Under the pieces are notes generated by a model that saw only the letters and a list, made by a program, of their open reading frames with translations, was not told the DNA's origin and did no database searches. Shown in pieces: positions 1 through 8,302 of a DNA stretch of 64,000 nucleotides. Position 1 is the first letter of the stretch; the number at the start of each line of letters is the position of its first letter. The stretch lies in contig CAIKMD010000002.1 of NCBI GenBank assembly GCA_903828515.1, positions 620,001-684,000 on the forward strand, written 5' to 3'. The DNA is from an uncultured Rhodospirillales bacterium (GTDB taxonomy: Bacteria > Pseudomonadota > Alphaproteobacteria > ATCC43930 > CGMCC-115725). The position numbers and the translations under genes are program-made.

Positions 1-41
1 CGCGATCCCGGTATCGTGGCGGCTTGTTTCGGGGGCAATGA

Positions 42-752
42 ATGGCGGCGAAGAAGACCAGCGCATCGAAGGGCGAACGCACGCGCCGGCAATTGATGGA
101 TGCCGGGCGCGCCGTCTTTCGCAAGACCGGCTATCACAACGCCGAAATCGGCATGATCTGCCGCGAGGCGGGCAAGGCGACCGGCGTGTTCTATCTCTAT
201 TTCAAGAACAAGCAGCATCTTCTCTACAACATGATCTCGGAGTTCCGCGCCGAAGCGCCGCATGGCTGGCTGCTGCATGGCACCGATGAGGTATCGCTGG
301 CGCTCGATCGGACCGAAGCCGTGAGAAGCTTCTGGCAATGGTATAAAAAATATCAGCCCGATCTGATGGCGCTGATGCAGGCCGCGACGGTCGACAAGGC
401 GTTCCTCGAGGAGTGGCGCGAAGTCCGCAACCGCGGCAACGCGGCGCTCGAGCGCGCGATCACGCGCCTCCAGGCGCAAGGCCAATGCATCGGCCTCGAT
501 CCGTCGCTGGCCGCCTCGGCGATCACCGGCATGGCGCTGTTTTCCTGCTACAACTGGCTGTCGCAGAAAATCGATTTTGCCGACCGGCCGCTCGACGAAG
601 AAAAGGCGATCCAAACACTGGCGCACTTGATCAACGGCGCGTTGTCGTCGGGCGAGGGTGCAACCGCAGGTTCCGTGCGCCGGGTTAAGGCGCCACCCCG
701 CAAGAAGTCATCGTCGCGTAAGTCGGTGCGTGCAACTTTACCGGGAGCGTGA
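42..752 (+). CDS. TetR/AcrR family transcriptional regulator
   Basis: A 236-residue DNA-binding repressor-type protein. Residues about 12-60 form a TetR helix-turn-helix: a helix with RRQLMDAGRAVFRKTGYHNA, then the recognition-helix region ending in GVFYLYFKNKQHLL, the classic TetR 'YxYFxxKxxLL' signature. The remaining residues would be the ligand-binding and dimerisation domain; the C-terminus is a basic Lys/Arg/Ser tail. An ATG four bases upstream is in another frame. The ATG chosen follows a GGGGG stretch. The next gene, a periplasmic binding protein, starts 85 bp downstream on the same strand, so it is a plausible target. The ligand is unknown. Confidence 0.88.
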   Translation: MAAKKTSASKGERTRRQLMDAGRAVFRKTGYHNAEIGMICREAGKATGVFYLYFKNKQHLLYNMISEFRAEAPHGWLLHGTDEVSLALDRTEAVRSFWQWYKKYQPDLMALMQAATVDKAFLEEWREVRNRGNAALERAITRLQAQGQCIGLDPSLAASAITGMALFSCYNWLSQKIDFADRPLDEEKAIQTLAHLINGALSSGEGATAGSVRRVKAPPRKKSSSRKSVRATLPGA

Positions 753-837
753 TTGCCTTGCCGGGTGGTTCGGTCGCACCTATGATTTTGCGATCAACAT
801 AAGGCGCGATCGACAAGGCGCCGTCGGCGAGGAAACC

Positions 838-1848
838 ATGAAGACCATCCGCGACGCGCTTGCCGCGTCCGTTTTCTTTCTATGTCTCGCGGGGGCCGGT
901 TTCGCGCCGCGCGATGCCGCGGCGGAAAGCATCAAGATCGGCATCGTCAAAGTCGGCGCCTCGGGGCCGGTCTATGTCGCCTATGACAAGGGCTATTTCA
1001 CCGCGCAGGGGCTCGAGGCCGAACTGGTCTATTTCGATGGTCCCGAAAGCATTCCCGTGGGGCTCGTTTCGGGCAGCATCGATGTCGGGGCCGGGCCGAT
1101 CGGCGCGGCGCTCTATACATTGGGCGGCCAGGGCGCGGTGCGGATCATCGGCGGTCTCAATCGCTATCATCGCGATTTTCATGCGATGGCGATGATGGCG
1201 TCCAATCGGGCGTGGTCGACGGGTCTCAAATCGGCGGGCGATTTCGGCGGCCATTCCTTCGCCGTCAGTCAGTTCGGCACGTCGCCGCAATATTCGCTGT
1301 CGCGTCTCGCGGAAATTCGCGGCATCGACGTCAAATCGATCCGCGTCGTCGCCTTGCAATCCGCGCCCAATATCGCGGCGGCGCTCACCGGCGGCCAGGT
1401 GGATTCGGCGATCCTGCCGATCATCATCGCGACGCCACTGATCGCGCGCGATCAGGCGAAGTTGATCGGCTGGCTCGACGACGAGGTCGGTCTCCAGAAC
1501 GGGGTGATCGAGGTCGCCACCAAGACCGCGGACACGCGGCCCGATATGATCAAACGATTCCTGACGGGATATCGCAAAGGCGCGCGGGAATATTACGACG
1601 CCTTTACCGGGCCTGACGACGAGCCGCGCATGGGGCCGAACGCGCCGGCGGTGATGGCGCTGATCGACAAATATACCGGCCAGACTACGACGACCGCCCT
1701 GGGCGCATCCTATATCGATCCCGAGGCGAAGGTCGATGTCGAAGATGTCTATCGCCAGATCGCCTGGTTCAAGTCAGTCAATATGGTGAAGCCGGATCTC
1801 GACGCGAATCAAATCGTCGACAAGCGATATGTGGTACCCCTGCGCTAG
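838..1848 (+). CDS. NMT1/SsuA-type ABC substrate-binding protein
   Basis: A 336-residue periplasmic solute-binding protein of the NMT1/SsuA/TauA class. The ATG at 838 follows GAGGAAACC, a good ribosome-binding site, and opens a signal peptide with a hydrophobic core (ASVFFLCLAGAGF) and an Ala-rich cleavage site before ESIKIGIVKVG. An in-frame extension to 658 overlaps the tetR-like gene and is unlikely. The family pattern 'GPVYVAYDKGYF...LVSGSIDVG' is clear. It is closely similar along its length to the proteins at 36792-37787 and 39753-40751 (shared ATKTADT, KVDVEDV and DKRYVV blocks). No permease or ATPase gene is nearby. The ligand cannot be read from the sequence. Confidence 0.9.
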   Translation: MKTIRDALAASVFFLCLAGAGFAPRDAAAESIKIGIVKVGASGPVYVAYDKGYFTAQGLEAELVYFDGPESIPVGLVSGSIDVGAGPIGAALYTLGGQGAVRIIGGLNRYHRDFHAMAMMASNRAWSTGLKSAGDFGGHSFAVSQFGTSPQYSLSRLAEIRGIDVKSIRVVALQSAPNIAAALTGGQVDSAILPIIIATPLIARDQAKLIGWLDDEVGLQNGVIEVATKTADTRPDMIKRFLTGYRKGAREYYDAFTGPDDEPRMGPNAPAVMALIDKYTGQTTTTALGASYIDPEAKVDVEDVYRQIAWFKSVNMVKPDLDANQIVDKRYVVPLR

Positions 1849-1923
1849 ACGCGATACAACGCTAGACGCGCCTGGGGTTCTGCCGCAAGCTTGCGCCGGT
1901 AACATGCGGCATTGGAGTCCTCC

Positions 1924-2694
1924 GTGACGGAAGCCATCGAGCGAAAGAAGTCTCTTGGCGAACTCGCCGACGAGCTCGAAGAGCGTATGATCGACGAACT
2001 CGATCGCATGGTTTCGAAATCCGCGCTGTTTCGGATGGCGGACGGCAACCTCGGTCCGACCCAAAGCGGGCCGCTGCACAAGAAACATCCCGGCAAAGTG
2101 TTTCTGATGGGCGACGACCCGCGTCTCCCCAAGATGCCGGCGCGGCCCACGCTGCTCGACTTCATGAAATACCGCTCGCGCGGCAACAATCACCTGTTGC
2201 AGAGCGGTCTGCATGCGCTGAACGCCGGGATGAACGAGACGACGATTACCGCGTGTCTGCTGCACGATATCGCGAACGGGATGTTCATCAAGGCCGACCA
2301 CGGCTATTGGGGCGCGCAGCTCATCGAGCCCTATGTCACCGAGGAAATATCCTGGGCGATCCGCGCGCATCAGGCTTTGCGGTTCTTTCCCGATGAATCG
2401 GTCGGCTATCCCTATCCCGAGCTTTACGTGAAGCATTTCGGGGCCGACTACGTGGTCGACGATTATGTCCGGGACGCCTACGAGAAGGCGCGCGATCACA
2501 AATGGTACATGACGGCGCGGATGATCACGGTCCACGACATCTATTCGTTCGATCCGAACAAACAGGTCACCTGGGACCCGTTCATCGACATCCTCGGACG
2601 GAATTTCAAGGAGCCGAAAGAGGGACTCGGCTACGACAACAGCCCCGTCGCCCACATGTGGCGAACGATCATCCGGCCGACCAAGTATCTCTAG
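1924..2694 (+). CDS. HD-domain protein, PhnZ/TmpB-like candidate oxygenase or phosphohydrolase
   Basis: A 256-residue soluble protein. GTG 1924 is chosen because GGAG lies 6 bases upstream; a TTG at 1912 overlaps that site. The HD-domain metal ligands are visible in order: His90 (GNNHLL), His114-Asp115 (CLLHDIANG), His126 (KADHGYWG), His149 (IRAHQ) and Asp205 (VHDIYSFD). This order, and the 24-residue and 56-residue gaps, resemble PhnZ-like HD proteins, which use a mixed-valence di-iron site to oxidise C-P bonds, better than they resemble HD phosphohydrolases. That match rests on recalled family knowledge. It lies downstream of a binding-protein gene (75 bp gap) and converges on the dctA-like gene. 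The substrate is unknown. Confidence 0.7.
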   Translation: MTEAIERKKSLGELADELEERMIDELDRMVSKSALFRMADGNLGPTQSGPLHKKHPGKVFLMGDDPRLPKMPARPTLLDFMKYRSRGNNHLLQSGLHALNAGMNETTITACLLHDIANGMFIKADHGYWGAQLIEPYVTEEISWAIRAHQALRFFPDESVGYPYPELYVKHFGADYVVDDYVRDAYEKARDHKWYMTARMITVHDIYSFDPNKQVTWDPFIDILGRNFKEPKEGLGYDNSPVAHMWRTIIRPTKYL

Positions 2695-2707
2695 GCCCGC
2701 GCGGGCT

Positions 2708-4000
2708 TCAACCCGCGCCCTGATTCAACTCATGCGTCAGCGCATTGAGATCGATCGCGTTCTCCGACCGCGCGATGACCAGCGTCGCCAGGGCGTTGCC
2801 CAGAATGTTCACCGCGACGAAAGCCGAGGCGAGCAGGCGGTGAATGCCGAGGATCAAGGCGACCGCCGCGATCGGAATGACGCCGGCGGCGGCCATGGTG
2901 GAGACGAGGACGACGATCGCCGAGCCCGCGACGTTGGCGCCGCCCTTCGAGGTCAGCAGCATGATGCCGAGCAGGCCGAGTTGTTGCGCGAGCGACATCT
3001 CGATGCCGACGGCTTGCGCCAGGAACACCGAGGCGGCCGCGAAATAGATGCAGGTGCCGTCATGGTTGAAGGCATAGCCGGTCGGCAGCACCAGGCCGAC
3101 GATCGATTCCTGACAGCCGAGACGGCGCAGTTTGGTGACCAGCGGCGCGAACACCGATTCCGACGAGTTGGTGCCGACCACGAGCAGGAGTTCGGTGCCG
3201 ATATACCGGATCAGCTTCCACAGGTTGATCCCGTTCCAGCGCGCGATCGGCCACAGGATCAGGCAGACGAACAGGGCGCAGGCGAGATAGAACTCGCCCA
3301 CCAATTTACCGAGGGAGACGAGCGAGCCGACGCCGAACTTGGCAACCGTAAAACCGATCGCGCCCGCCGCGCCGATCGGCGCGAGCCACATGATGTAGCC
3401 GATGATCTTATAGATGGTCTGGCCGGCGACCTCGATCATCTCGACCATCGGCTTGCCGCGATCGCCGAGTGCCAGCAACCCGAAGGCAAACAGCACCGAC
3501 AGGAACACGACCTGAAGCACGTTGCCGTCGGTAAAAGCGGAGAGCGCGGTTTTCGGAACCACCTGCAGCAGGAACCCATTCTCGTTGAGTTTCTGCGCGG
3601 TATCGAGGTAGCCGTTGACGACGGAACTGGGCGTTGCCGGGAGCGTGACGTTCATGCCCCGTCCGGGCCCCAGGATGTTGACGGTGGCGAGGCCGATGAC
3701 CAGCGCGCACGTCGTCACCAGTTCGAAATAGACGATCGCCTTGATCGCGACCCGCCCGACGCGACGGACCTCGCCCATGGTGGCGATGCCATGCACGATC
3801 GAGCAGAAAATGATCAGGCCGACGAACATGGCGATCAGCCTGATGAACAGATTGCCGAGCGTGCCCATCGACTCGGCCGTGTCTGGCCACATCCAGCCGA
3901 TCAACGCGCCCAGCACCATGCCGACGAAAACCTGAATCGACATGTCTTGATAGAATGGCTTGCGGCGGTGGCCGCCGGCGTCGATTGTCGTGCTCACCAT
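2708..4000 (-). CDS. DctA-type dicarboxylate:cation symporter (DAACS family)
   Basis: A 430-residue inner-membrane secondary transporter that couples uptake of C4-dicarboxylates or related anions to H+ or Na+. The start ATG (complement of 3998-4000) follows GGGGGGAGACGATC. Family landmarks are present: GTNSSESVF (reentrant hairpin 1 serines), GYAFNHDGTCIY (TM7), LLTSKGGANVAGS (hairpin 2) and NILGNALATLVIARSE (TM8). It is the last gene of a three-gene minus-strand operon, 22 bp after a 4,5-dihydroxyphthalate-decarboxylase-like gene, so it may import an aromatic dicarboxylate or its product. Substitutions from the usual DctA motifs (GTNSSES instead of GTSSSES, FNHDGT instead of FNLDGT) mean the substrate need not be succinate. 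Confidence 0.9.
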   Translation of the reverse strand: MVSTTIDAGGHRRKPFYQDMSIQVFVGMVLGALIGWMWPDTAESMGTLGNLFIRLIAMFVGLIIFCSIVHGIATMGEVRRVGRVAIKAIVYFELVTTCALVIGLATVNILGPGRGMNVTLPATPSSVVNGYLDTAQKLNENGFLLQVVPKTALSAFTDGNVLQVVFLSVLFAFGLLALGDRGKPMVEMIEVAGQTIYKIIGYIMWLAPIGAAGAIGFTVAKFGVGSLVSLGKLVGEFYLACALFVCLILWPIARWNGINLWKLIRYIGTELLLVVGTNSSESVFAPLVTKLRRLGCQESIVGLVLPTGYAFNHDGTCIYFAAASVFLAQAVGIEMSLAQQLGLLGIMLLTSKGGANVAGSAIVVLVSTMAAAGVIPIAAVALILGIHRLLASAFVAVNILGNALATLVIARSENAIDLNALTHELNQGAG

Positions 4001-4022
4001 GATCGTCTCCCCCCGGTTTTTC

Positions 4023-4913
4023 TTAAGACGCGACGTCGATGCCGAGAACCGTCGCGGTCTCGGAAAAAATTTCATCGAGCGATAGCGCGCGCGGCAGCAG
4101 GCGTTGCTGCGTGCAATAGTCGAGAATCATCGCGAGCCCGGCGCGATTGGCGGTGAGCCCGATCGCCGCCTTGTCGATGTCGTCGGTCGCCGCCGGTTTG
4201 GCGCGATGAAGGGTGGGCCATAATTCGCGCATTGCCTCGGGATGCGCGGTCGCGACATCGCGGCGCACCACCATCATGTGATTGATCGGCACCACGCCGT
4301 GTTCCGCGTACCAGTCGCGCGCCGCGGCGTCGGGGTTGGGAATCACCGGCACGAAATCAGGATCGTCGGGCAGATCGTTGCCCAGGATGGCGGCGTCGAT
4401 CGCGCCGTCGCGCAACAGATCGGGGAGGGAGTGGCCGGCGGGCGCGGCCTCGACCCAGGCGGGATCGCGATACTCGGCGAGATGGGCTCCTTCCTGGGTC
4501 AGCCACCGGATCGAATCCGGCGGGACGCCGTAATCGTTTTGCAGGATCCCGCGCAGCCAGACTCCCGTGGTCTGGGTATAAGCGCGCACGCCGATGCGAC
4601 GGCCGCGCAGCGTGTCGACGGTGACCGGCGCGCGACGACTGGTGATCAGGCAGCGATGCTGAAACCGCGCGGCCATGGTCACCGGCAGAAGCAGCAGCGG
4701 CTTGTCATAGGCGAGCGCCTGAAAAGCGGTGGTGATCGCCATCTCGCCGATGGCGAATTTCTGCGTCTGGGCCATCGGCGCGAAGGCGCGGTGGATCGGC
4801 TCGATGTCGATGAAGTTCATCGTGAAGGACGGGTGTTCGCCCTGCACGCGCGCGAGCGCGTCGCGCCACGGACCGGCGCCGATCACGGTGTCGAGGGATA
4901 AAGGCGCGTTCAT
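4023..4913 (-). CDS. 4,5-dihydroxyphthalate decarboxylase-like / NMT1-fold protein, no signal peptide
   Basis: A 296-residue protein with the periplasmic-binding fold but no signal peptide, so probably cytoplasmic. Motifs GRRIGVRAYTQTTGVWLRG, DYGVPPDSIRW and DAAILGND match proteins annotated as 4,5-dihydroxyphthalate decarboxylase (Pht5) or COG0715 binding proteins. The start ATG lies 3 bases after the stop of the upstream amidohydrolase gene, implying translational coupling; the DctA-like gene follows 22 bp later. Either it decarboxylates an aromatic dicarboxylate, or it is a binding-fold protein with another role. The name rests on family resemblance only. A longer relative lies at 8303-9313. 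Confidence 0.72.
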   Translation of the reverse strand: MNAPLSLDTVIGAGPWRDALARVQGEHPSFTMNFIDIEPIHRAFAPMAQTQKFAIGEMAITTAFQALAYDKPLLLLPVTMAARFQHRCLITSRRAPVTVDTLRGRRIGVRAYTQTTGVWLRGILQNDYGVPPDSIRWLTQEGAHLAEYRDPAWVEAAPAGHSLPDLLRDGAIDAAILGNDLPDDPDFVPVIPNPDAAARDWYAEHGVVPINHMMVVRRDVATAHPEAMRELWPTLHRAKPAATDDIDKAAIGLTANRAGLAMILDYCTQQRLLPRALSLDEIFSETATVLGIDVAS

Positions 4914-4916
4914 GGC

Positions 4917-5768
4917 TCAGCGCGCCAGCGCGGGATAGAGCGTCCGCGCCGTGCCGGAGAAGATCGCGGCGCGATCCGCGTCGCTCAGGCTGGCGAGCGC
5001 GCGGCGTGCCGCGTCGACCATGTGCGACATCGGTCCGGCATGCGACGGAAAATTCGAGCCCCAGGCGATCCGGTTGGCGCCGTAAGCCGCGACGAGTTTG
5101 GGGAAGAACGCTTCCGGGGTCGATGCGCCCTCGGCCGATTGCTCGACCGTGCGGCTGGTGAGCTTCAGATACAAATTCGGATAGACCGCGAGATCGAACA
5201 GCCATGCGGCGGCGCGATAGGGCGCGCCATCGGCCAGTTTCGGTCGCGCCAGATGATCGAGCACGATCGGCACGGTGGGGAAACGCTTGAGGAGGATCAG
5301 GAGGTCGGGCACGCCTTCGGGCTGCATCTGAAGGCAGACCGACATTTTGGCGGCCTGCGCGCGTTCCCAGATCGGAAAGGTACGCGGATCCGCGAGCCCC
5401 TCGGCCTGGCCCGGATGGGTCGAGCCGGTGGTGAAGAGGCGCAGGCCGGTCAGCCCCGCGCGCGACCAGCGATCGAATTGCGCGCCCGCGTCGGCGGCGA
5501 ACATGTCGATCGAAAAGACGCCGGTGAAGCGGTCGGGATGCGCGGCGACGGAATCCGCGACATAGGAATTATCGATGCCATAGGCCGTTGAGGCATGAAC
5601 GACGGCGGCCTTCGCGACGCCGGCCGCATCCATCTGGGCAATCAAACCGGCCGCGTCGACCGGACGGGTGCGCGACCAGTCGGATTGCTTGCCGCCGAGT
5701 GGCGCCAGCGGATAGCGCACGGTGTCCGGCGAGATGACATGCGTGTGGATGTCGAAGACTTCGTCCAA
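4917..5768 (-). CDS. Amidohydrolase-2 family TIM-barrel hydrolase (PDC-lactonase-like)
   Basis: A 283-residue metal-dependent hydrolase of the amidohydrolase_2 family, like 2-pyrone-4,6-dicarboxylate lactonase (LigI) and fuconolactonase. The metal-binding FDIHTHV motif is at the very N-terminus, DHLARP is mid-protein and WGSNFP near the end. The TTG start at 5768 (complement) is preferred because GGGAGGA sits 5 bases upstream; the longer ATG start at 5873 would add an unstructured leader. First gene of an operon with the decarboxylase-like and DctA-like genes, and divergent from the LysR-type regulator at 5895, which probably controls it. The loop that usually holds a catalytic Asp (GSDxP) has Asn here. 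Confidence 0.75.
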   Translation of the reverse strand: MDEVFDIHTHVISPDTVRYPLAPLGGKQSDWSRTRPVDAAGLIAQMDAAGVAKAAVVHASTAYGIDNSYVADSVAAHPDRFTGVFSIDMFAADAGAQFDRWSRAGLTGLRLFTTGSTHPGQAEGLADPRTFPIWERAQAAKMSVCLQMQPEGVPDLLILLKRFPTVPIVLDHLARPKLADGAPYRAAAWLFDLAVYPNLYLKLTSRTVEQSAEGASTPEAFFPKLVAAYGANRIAWGSNFPSHAGPMSHMVDAARRALASLSDADRAAIFSGTARTLYPALAR

Positions 5769-5894
5769 TTGATCCTCCCTTGGGCCCGCCGGGTTGATAG
5801 CTCCCGCCAAGCACCTGTCCTTTCTCCCTCTTTCCGACGGGCGGGGTGGCATGAAAAACATGGCCGCTCCCATAAATTTTTGCTAAGTAGTACT

Positions 5895-7130
5895 ATGGTA
5901 TCGGCACCCTCCCATAAGCTGCCGCGGGTCGGTCGGCTGCGTGCCTTCGATGCCGTCGCGATTGCCGGGACGATGAGCGCGGCGGCCGATCAGCTCCACG
6001 TCACCCAACCGGCGATCACCCGCGCGCTGCAGGAACTCGAGAGCGAAATCGGGGTCAAACTGCTCATGCGCAGCGCGGGCGGCAGTTTCCTGACAGCCGA
6101 GGGCACCGGTTTCGCACGACGGACCGGACGTTTCTTTCAGCATCTCCACGCGGCGCTGGATGCCATCGTCGACGATGAGCGTTCGGGCGGGCGCCCGGCG
6201 CGCCAGATCGGCGACGTCCATATCCGCAGCCTGCTCGCGATCTGGCAGGCGCGGAGTTTTCGCGGCGCGGCGAAAGCATTGGGCGTGGCCGAGCCGACGC
6301 TGCACCGCCCGGCGCGCGATCTCGAGCATCTAGTCAAGACGCCGCTCTTTCGCCGGACCAGCGATGGGTTGTCGCTGTCGCCGGCCGGCGCGGAACTGGC
6401 GCGGCGCTTCGCGCTGGCCTGCGTCGAGATCACGGTCGGGCTGGATGAGATCAGCGCCTCGCGCGGCGCCGCCGCGATCACGATGACGCTCGGCGTGCTG
6501 CCGCTCGCGCCCAAGTATCTCTTGGCGGAAGTCACCAAGGCGCTGCTCAACACGCAGCCGCACGCGCGGATCATCATTCAGGAAGGCGATTACGACGAAC
6601 TGGTCGTCGGGCTGCGCAGCGGCACGATCGACGCGATCTTCGGCGCGCTGCGCCAGCCGCCGCCATTCGCCGATCTCGGCGAGGAAAGTCTCTTCGACGA
6701 TCCCTACGGCATCGTCTGCCGGCGCGGCCATCCGCTGACCGCGCTCGCGCGCCCGAAGGCAGCGGCGCTTAAAGGCTACGACTGGGTCTTCCCGACCACG
6801 AGCCTGCCGCGCCGCGCGGTGCTCGACGAGGTCATCGCGGCGTGGAAATTATCGCCGCGCGTCCAGATCGAAACCAATTCGCTCGGCGCGCTCGTTGCCG
6901 ATCTGGTCGTCAGCGACCGCATCAGCCTGTTGCCGCGCGCGGCGATTCACAGCGACGACCGCGCCAATCGCCTCGCGATCCTCGATATCAAGGTTCCGCA
7001 TCGGCTGCGGACGGTCGGCCTCACCACGCGATCCGATTGGCTGCCGACCGAATTTCAGGCCGAGTTTTTGACCATGGTGCGGGGGGCTATCCCGGCCGAC
7101 GCCGAACCGCTCGTTGCGTCGCGAGCGTGA
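5895..7130 (+). CDS. LysR-type transcriptional regulator with two N-terminal HTH domains
   Basis: A 411-residue regulator, about 100 residues longer than a usual LysR protein. The first winged HTH spans residues about 12-70 (GRLRAFDAVAIAGTMSAAAD, then HVTQPAITRALQELE). A second HTH-like segment spans about 105-165 (GDVHIRSLLAIWQARSFRGA, then GVAEPTLHRPARDLE, with TPLFRRTSDGLSLSPAG as in LysR wings). The rest is an effector-binding domain (about 190-400). The start ATG 5895 is used because the upstream in-frame extension overlaps the divergent amidohydrolase gene. The arrangement suggests control of the 5768-2708 operon and possibly of the binding protein at 7164. Confidence 0.85.
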   Translation: MVSAPSHKLPRVGRLRAFDAVAIAGTMSAAADQLHVTQPAITRALQELESEIGVKLLMRSAGGSFLTAEGTGFARRTGRFFQHLHAALDAIVDDERSGGRPARQIGDVHIRSLLAIWQARSFRGAAKALGVAEPTLHRPARDLEHLVKTPLFRRTSDGLSLSPAGAELARRFALACVEITVGLDEISASRGAAAITMTLGVLPLAPKYLLAEVTKALLNTQPHARIIIQEGDYDELVVGLRSGTIDAIFGALRQPPPFADLGEESLFDDPYGIVCRRGHPLTALARPKAAALKGYDWVFPTTSLPRRAVLDEVIAAWKLSPRVQIETNSLGALVADLVVSDRISLLPRAAIHSDDRANRLAILDIKVPHRLRTVGLTTRSDWLPTEFQAEFLTMVRGAIPADAEPLVASRA

Positions 7131-7163
7131 TGTTATGCTGCGGCATCGTATGGGGGGCGCGTA

Positions 7164-8126
7164 ATGAGACACTGGATTGAATTTGCCGCTGCGGCGGTCT
7201 TGTTACTGCTGCTGCCGGTTCTGGCGCGCGCCGAGACGATCAACGCCGGCGCGGTCGGTGGTCCCACCGGCACGATGTGGATTTACTATGTCGGCTACGA
7301 CAAGGGATTTTTCGCCAAGCAGAACATCGATCTCGACATCATCTTCGCGCCGACGGCGCCCGGCATCCTGCAACAGCTCGTCGCCGGATCGCTCGACATC
7401 GTGGCGACGACCGGCACGGTTCAGCCGCTTCACGCCGTCGATCACGGCGCGGCGATCGCCATCGCGCGGCTGATCGGCCAGACCGCGCCCTATGTGATGG
7501 AGGTCAAACCCACCATCGGTTCGATCCGGGATATGAAGGGCAAGAACATCGCGCTCGGCAGTCCGCTCGACATCACCGCGATCTATTGGCGCAAGATCGC
7601 GGCGGCCAATGGACTGACGCCGGACGACGTCGACGTCATCGTGATCGGCGCCACGGCCGGGCGTTTCGCCGGGCTCAAATCCGGCACGGTGGATGCGACG
7701 ATGCTGCTGCCGCCGTTCAATTTCCTCGCCGAGGCGGCGGGCGCGAAAAATCTCGGGCCGGTCGGCAGCTATGTGAAGAATTTTCCCTTCAGCAGCCTCG
7801 ACGTGTCGAACAGCTGGGCATCGAGTCATATGGCGCTCGCAAAACGCCTGCTCGCCGCCCTCGATGAAAGCACGAACTGGTTCTACGCGGCTGGCAACCG
7901 CGACGAGTTGATCAGGATGGGGATGAAGAATTTCGACATCGGCGAGACCGAAGCGGCGCAAAGTCTCGACTATCTGCGCAAGATCGCGTTTTTCGCGCCC
8001 GACAGCAAAGTCTCGCGCAAGAGCCTGCAGAACCTGATCGACACGATGCGCGAAGCGGGCGACATCACCTCGGCGCTGACCCCCGACAGCCTCGGCATGA
8101 AGGGCCTGACCGAGATGGCGGATTAG
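7164..8126 (+). CDS. NMT1/SsuA-type substrate-binding protein
   Basis: A 320-residue periplasmic binding protein. The ATG follows GGGGGG; the signal peptide has a Leu-rich core (AAAVLLLLLPVL) and an ARA cleavage site before ETINAG. The family blocks YYVGYDKGFFAKQ, QQLVAGSLDIV and AGRFAGLKSGTVDATMLLPP are shared with the protein at 17889-18857, to which it is clearly paralogous. It follows the double-HTH regulator by 33 bp on the same strand and may be co-transcribed with it. No ABC permease or ATPase adjoins it. Substrate unknown. Confidence 0.9.
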   Translation: MRHWIEFAAAAVLLLLLPVLARAETINAGAVGGPTGTMWIYYVGYDKGFFAKQNIDLDIIFAPTAPGILQQLVAGSLDIVATTGTVQPLHAVDHGAAIAIARLIGQTAPYVMEVKPTIGSIRDMKGKNIALGSPLDITAIYWRKIAAANGLTPDDVDVIVIGATAGRFAGLKSGTVDATMLLPPFNFLAEAAGAKNLGPVGSYVKNFPFSSLDVSNSWASSHMALAKRLLAALDESTNWFYAAGNRDELIRMGMKNFDIGETEAAQSLDYLRKIAFFAPDSKVSRKSLQNLIDTMREAGDITSALTPDSLGMKGLTEMAD

Positions 8127-8132
8127 GGTACG

Positions 8133-8238
8133 CACCGCTGCATCGACATCCTGCGGCCTTCGACGAGCTCAGGCTGAGGAAAAATTGTCGATGGCATCAA
8201 GAAAACTTCCTCACCCTGAGCTTGTCGAAGGGCGCACG
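8133..8238. repeat. 106-nt dispersed palindromic repeat, copy 1 (REPIN-like)
   Basis: A 106-base element whose reverse complement matches 27745-27850 with about 11 mismatches by eye and no length change. It contains two inverted arms around CCTTCGACxAGCTCAGGxTGAGG, separated by about 30 bases, like a REP doublet. The similarity extends beyond the arms on both sides, for example to CACCGCTGCATCGA at one end. It lies just after a binding-protein stop codon. Confidence 0.8.
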
Positions 8239-8254
8239 GTGGTCATCCAAATGG

Positions 8255-8290
8255 ATTCCGGGTTTCGCCGCTTTGCGGCGGCGCCGGAAT
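8255..8290. repeat. GC-rich hairpin, possible bidirectional terminator/REP
   Basis: ATTCCGG (8255-8261) pairs with CCGGAAT (8284-8290), and inside it CGCCGC (8266-8271) pairs with GCGGCG (8275-8280). It lies between convergent genes ending at 8126 and 8303. A T-run follows on the + strand at 8299-8303, so it could end transcription from the left. The sequence also resembles a dispersed 'CCGGAATGAC' palindrome type seen in other alphaproteobacteria (recalled). Confidence 0.5.
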
Positions 8291-8302
8291 GACGAGTAAT
8301 TT

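Noticed and set aside
2732-4156. A 474-codon open frame on the + strand across the symporter gene
   Set aside because: It is antisense to the clearly conserved DctA-like gene; its product is Asp/Arg/His-rich with no family signal.
8133-8238. CRISPR-like repeats
   Set aside because: Only two copies 19 kb apart and internally palindromic; there is no array, regular spacing or cas gene.
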